9,997 bases of DNA, taken from the NCBI GenBank assembly GCA_946478915.1, contig CAMLER010000136.1:1-9997 (forward strand), given 5' to 3'. Below are positions 7,282 through 9,997 of the stretch, one piece after another. Each line of letters begins with the position of its first letter. Within the stretch, counting starts at the first letter, position 1. The notes beneath the pieces were generated by a model, which was not told the DNA's origin, searched no databases, and worked only from the letters and a program-made list of their open reading frames with translations. Position numbers and translations under genes: made by a program. Origin of the DNA: an uncultured Chryseolinea sp. GTDB lineage: Bacteria > Bacteroidota > Bacteroidia > Cytophagales > Cyclobacteriaceae.

Positions 7282-8174
7282 TCGCAGCTAATATAAATGA
7301 TTTGACAGGTTCGGATTTTGTCGTGGCTAAAATCCGCGCTTATTGTGAACTTCTAAAATTCAGATTATCCTTTTTGGTCGCTTTTTCGTGCGCCTTCGGT
7401 TATGTGCTGGCATCGCCTGACACAAACTGGTTTACCCTGGGGATGCTGTTCGTTGGTGGATTTCTTTTATCGGGTGCTTCTGTGATCATCAATCAAATCA
7501 TTGAAAAGGACCTCGACCGGTTGATGAACCGGACCATGAATCGCCCATTGCCTACTGATCGCGTTACCGTAAATGAAGCGACTGTTTTTGCGGTTGTTTG
7601 CTTTTTGGTTGCTGTCTCGATGCTGCTGATCTACACAAATGTCCTTACTACCATTCTTTCGATCGTATCATTGATTCTGTACGGATTTGTGTACACACCT
7701 TTGAAACGCGTCGGGCCAGTTGCAGTTTTTGTTGGCGCTATTCCCGGTGCGCTCCCGCCTCTCCTGGGATGGGTCGCTGCAACGGGTGGGATATCTCACG
7801 AAGCGCTTATCATTTTTGGAATTCAGTTTATCTGGCAGTTTCCACACTTCTGGGCCATCGCCTGGGTATCGGATGACGACTATAAGAAAGCAGGATTCAA
7901 ACTACTGCCTTCTGGAGGCAAGAAGGATTTAAGCACTGCAGTACAAATAATGATCTATACCATGTTTCTCATCCCGCTCGGGTTGCTCCCCGCTACGTTC
8001 GGTATTACGGGACTTAATTCGGCGGTGATCGTCACGGTATGCGGAGTGTTGTTTTTTGCTCAAACATTTTCGTTGATGCGCGAAGGTGACAGAAGATCAG
8101 CACTTAAGATCATGTTCGGTTCATTTGTGTACCTACCCGTGGTGCAGATTGCATATTTATTGGATAAAGTTTGA
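7278..8174 (+). CDS. ctaB: Heme O synthase (protoheme IX farnesyltransferase), UbiA family
   Basis: This 298-residue protein is a UbiA-type prenyltransferase of the CyoE/CtaB branch, which joins a farnesyl group to heme B to give heme O, the substrate of CtaA. The first Asp-rich motif runs from Asn72 to Pro90 and includes Asp78, Asp80, then MNRTMNRP. The first acidic position of the usual NxxxDxxxD pattern is Glu76, a mild change. The second motif is SDDDYKKAGFKLLP, starting at Ser198. The sequence shows about eight to nine helices and the typical GAIPGALPPLLGW stretch near residue 155. These features separate it from other UbiA enzymes such as UbiA or MenA. The ATG overlaps the ctaA stop in ATGA. 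Also known as cyoE. Confidence 0.96.
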   Translation: MIAANINDLTGSDFVVAKIRAYCELLKFRLSFLVAFSCAFGYVLASPDTNWFTLGMLFVGGFLLSGASVIINQIIEKDLDRLMNRTMNRPLPTDRVTVNEATVFAVVCFLVAVSMLLIYTNVLTTILSIVSLILYGFVYTPLKRVGPVAVFVGAIPGALPPLLGWVAATGGISHEALIIFGIQFIWQFPHFWAIAWVSDDDYKKAGFKLLPSGGKKDLSTAVQIMIYTMFLIPLGLLPATFGITGLNSAVIVTVCGVLFFAQTFSLMREGDRRSALKIMFGSFVYLPVVQIAYLLDKV

Positions 8175-8199
8175 AAGAGGGGAAGAAAAATTAAGAAGT

Positions 8200-8781
8200 A
8201 TGGCTACAGACATAAGAATTGTAGAAGAAGCGAAGAAGCCATTATCGATGCATCCGAAAAAGTTTGCGTTGTGGCTTTTTATTGTTACGGTAGTAATGGT
8301 CTTTGCTGCCATGACCAGTGCCTATCTTGTACGGCAGTCAGACGGCAACTGGCTCGTTTTCGAGTTGCCGAGTTTGTTTTTTGTCACAACCGGAATCATA
8401 CTGGTCAGCAGCGCAACAATGCATTGGACCTATATTTCAATAAAGAAAAACAATATTGAAGCTGCTAAACTTGCCATTGCGCTTACACTTGTACTGGGTA
8501 TTGCGTTTCTGGTGGGTCAGTTTATGGCATGGGGCCAAATGGTTGACAATAAGATACATCTTGTCGGAAATCCATCGGGTTCGTTTGTGTATATCATCTC
8601 TGGCCTCCATGGACTTCATATTATTGGCGGTGTGATATTTCTTGCCATTGTTATGGCATCCATCTTTAGATTGAAGTCACATTCAAATAACCTTTTGCGC
8701 GTGGAAATGTGCGCTACCTATTGGCATTTTTTGGATGCACTTTGGTTATATTTGTTTCTATTTTTACTCTTGTACCGATAA
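8200..8781 (+). CDS. coxC: Cytochrome c oxidase subunit III, first copy (short five-helix form)
   Basis: This 193-residue protein is a heme-copper oxidase subunit III. Five membrane helices lie near residues 21-43, 57-78, 89-111, 127-155 and 172-191, so it lacks the first two helices of the seven-helix form. The family signatures SGLHGLHIIGG (134-144) and YWHFLDALWLYLF (174-186) are clear. Subunit III binds lipid beside subunit I and stabilises proton uptake; it holds no metal. An in-frame ATG at 8086 lies inside ctaB and would add 38 residues unlike subunit III, so I chose 8200, just before the polar N-terminus, with a purine-rich stretch upstream (8174-8187). It starts 25 bases after ctaB and is followed after 24 bases by a second subunit III gene. 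Confidence 0.93.
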   Translation: MATDIRIVEEAKKPLSMHPKKFALWLFIVTVVMVFAAMTSAYLVRQSDGNWLVFELPSLFFVTTGIILVSSATMHWTYISIKKNNIEAAKLAIALTLVLGIAFLVGQFMAWGQMVDNKIHLVGNPSGSFVYIISGLHGLHIIGGVIFLAIVMASIFRLKSHSNNLLRVEMCATYWHFLDALWLYLFLFLLLYR

Positions 8782-8805
8782 AAGTCTAACGCATAATAGA
8801 AGATT

Positions 8806-9558
8806 ATGGCAAGCACCTCGACTACTCCAGTAGTACCTTCAGGGAAAAGCATTTGGGATGGGGGAGTATCACCCATGGGCGCCAGCTATGGCAAGCTCAT
8901 GATGTGGTTTTTCCTATTATCAGATGCATTCACATTTTCAGCGCTTCTTATCACATACGGGTTAGTGCGTTCTTCGCACGACGCGTATACAGGTGCCGTT
9001 GAGGATTTTGTTTTTTCCCAAAACTATTGGCCTATCCCTGAAAAGGTGTTTGAAGCGGTGCCATTCCTTCATGGCGTCGAGCTTCCTCTCGTGTTCGTAG
9101 GTATCATGACTTTTATCCTCATCATGAGCAGTGTTACCATGGTACTGGCTGTTGAAGCCGGACATAGAATGGATCGCAAGGCTGTGGAAAAATGGATGCT
9201 ATGGACAATTCTTGGTGGTCTTGCTTTCTTATCCTGCCAGGCGTGGGAATGGGCACACTTCATTGCCGGTACTGAGTCGGGTTCCGCAGTTGCCGAGGGA
9301 ACAACTTTCTTCGGAGCCAACCTTACTCACAATCAATATGGTCCTCCGGATTTTGCAGCGTTCTTCTTTTTTATAACGGGTTTTCACGGCTTCCACGTAT
9401 TCAGTGGTGTATGCCTGAATTTCCTCATCTATTACAACACAGTTACCGGTGTATACCAACGCAGAGGCCACTACGAAATGGTTGAGAAAGTCGGTCTGTA
9501 CTGGCACTTTGTAGACCTCGTGTGGGTATTTGTGTTCACCTTCTTCTATCTGGTTTAA
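8806..9558 (+). CDS. Cytochrome c oxidase subunit III, second copy (longer five-helix form)
   Basis: This 250-residue protein is also a subunit III homologue, clearly different from its neighbour. Five helices lie near residues 30-52, 92-116, 130-152, 183-211 and 229-249. The signatures TGFHGFHVFSG (191-201) and YWHFVDLVWVFVF (232-244) match the family. It differs by a longer N-terminus (about 28 residues before helix 1), a loop of about 40 residues after helix 1 and another of about 30 residues after helix 3. Divergence, not fresh duplication, is evident, because the two copies share little outside the signatures. Two such genes in a row are common in Bacteroidota oxidase clusters. I cannot tell whether both sit in one enzyme or one serves another role. 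The only reasonable start is 8806. coxC would fit this gene equally well as a name, so I leave the symbol empty. Confidence 0.92.
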   Translation: MASTSTTPVVPSGKSIWDGGVSPMGASYGKLMMWFFLLSDAFTFSALLITYGLVRSSHDAYTGAVEDFVFSQNYWPIPEKVFEAVPFLHGVELPLVFVGIMTFILIMSSVTMVLAVEAGHRMDRKAVEKWMLWTILGGLAFLSCQAWEWAHFIAGTESGSAVAEGTTFFGANLTHNQYGPPDFAAFFFFITGFHGFHVFSGVCLNFLIYYNTVTGVYQRRGHYEMVEKVGLYWHFVDLVWVFVFTFFYLV

Positions 9559-9592
9559 TTAAAAGAAATTTATAATTGTAACTTCATAAGTC

Positions 9593-9919
9593 ATGGATCA
9601 TTCGGACGAAAATGTACACGTAAATGTGTTGCCGCCAAACAAGGAAAAGATTAAGAAACTCTGGACCGTGGCTGGTATTCTTGGTATTGTAACAGCAGTA
9701 GAATTCGTGATTGCTTTTACGATGTCCCATGGACCTGCTAAAACGTTTCTTTTCGTGGCTCTTACCATCGTCAAGGCCGGCTATATCGTGCTGGAATTTA
9801 TGCACTTGAAGTATGAAGTAAAGATCCTATTCTGGTCGATCTTATTACCAATGATATTTGTTGTTTGGATGTTGGTTGCTTTCGTGTACGAAGGTATGGC
9901 AATATCTGACGTGCGCTAA
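9593..9919 (+). CDS. coxD: Cytochrome c oxidase subunit IV family protein
   Basis: This 108-residue protein belongs to the small bacterial subunit IV family (prokaryotic COX4, related to CyoD and CtaF). It has a polar N-terminus and three helices, near residues 21-43, 50-70 and 77-98. The family signature KAGYIVLEFMHLKYE (61-75) spans the end of helix 2 and the following turn. Such subunits carry no cofactor and are thought to help assembly or stability of subunit I. It follows the second subunit III gene after 34 AT-rich bases and is the last gene before the terminator at 9943-9972. The symbol follows common usage and is less certain than the family call. Confidence 0.9.
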   Translation: MDHSDENVHVNVLPPNKEKIKKLWTVAGILGIVTAVEFVIAFTMSHGPAKTFLFVALTIVKAGYIVLEFMHLKYEVKILFWSILLPMIFVVWMLVAFVYEGMAISDVR

Positions 9920-9942
9920 CACTCCGGGGAAAGGGAATAGAG

Positions 9943-9972
9943 AGGCTTAGCACGGACTAAGCCTTTTTTTTT
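9943..9972 (+). terminator. Rho-independent terminator ending the cluster
   Basis: An 8-bp perfect stem, AGGCTTAG at 9943-9950 and CTAAGCCT at 9957-9964, closes a 6-base loop. The final T of the stem begins a run of nine T (9964-9972). It lies 23 bases after the last stop codon and is the only classical terminator in the window, so it marks the end of the transcription unit. The remaining 25 bases (9973-9997) show nothing I can name. Confidence 0.93.
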
Positions 9973-9997
9973 AATACGTGATTACATGACAAAGTAT

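Noticed and set aside
8086..8199. Longer start for the first subunit III gene at 8086
   Set aside because: The extra 38 residues lie inside ctaB and look nothing like subunit III; the start at 8200 gives the normal N-terminus.
9571..9578. TATAATTG before coxD as a promoter element
   Set aside because: It resembles a -10 or Bacteroidota -7 box, but no TTTG-like upstream element sits at the right distance, the leader would be only a few bases, and the gap is simply AT-rich.
1..9997. Mobile elements, CRISPR arrays, tRNA or rRNA genes, defence or toxin genes
   Set aside because: I saw no terminal inverted repeats, transposase motifs, spaced repeats or RNA gene signatures; coding genes fill the window and all belong to one respiratory cluster.

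Overview
The window carries one co-directional cluster, entirely on the + strand and almost gapless. It encodes most of the terminal respiratory chain of a bacterium that uses Alternative Complex III (ACIII) instead of the bc1 complex. ACIII genes followed directly by subunits II and I of an aa3-type oxidase, then heme A synthesis genes, two short subunit III genes and a small subunit IV, is an arrangement typical of Bacteroidota. Intermediate base composition, few strong Shine-Dalgarno sites and the individual protein signatures suggest a Cytophagales-like member. Placement below phylum is a guess.

Layout. Positions 1-3201 hold the ACIII part: the 3' end of actC (quinol-site membrane subunit, cut by the window edge), actD, actE (monoheme cytochrome c lipoprotein) and actF. 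actA and actB are expected just upstream, outside the window. Positions 3220-6198 hold coxB (subunit II, CuA) and coxA (subunit I, heme a and heme a3-CuB). A 72-base gap with a perfect 10-bp hairpin follows. Positions 6271-8174 hold ctaA (heme A synthase) and ctaB (heme O synthase), which overlap by 4 bases. Positions 8200-9919 hold two different subunit III genes and a subunit IV gene. A textbook rho-independent terminator at 9943-9972 closes the unit. No gap between genes exceeds 72 bases, and the 78 bases after the last gene hold only the terminator and a short tail.

How the genes work together. ACIII oxidises menaquinol or another quinol in the membrane and passes electrons through its heme c subunits, ending at ActE. 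The oxidase takes them at CuA in CoxB, which has no fused cytochrome c domain, and reduces O2 at heme a3-CuB in CoxA while pumping protons. CtaB converts heme B to heme O and CtaA converts heme O to heme A, the cofactor CoxA needs. The gene order fits the ACIII-aa3 supercomplex known in Flavobacterium johnsoniae.

I found no undescribed system. This is a well-preserved core respiratory locus. The points worth a second look are details: a missing heme-ligand histidine in CtaA, two additional N-terminal membrane helices in CoxB, histidine-rich tails on several subunits, the tandem divergent subunit III genes, the intergenic hairpin, and the absence of a copper chaperone gene before the terminator.
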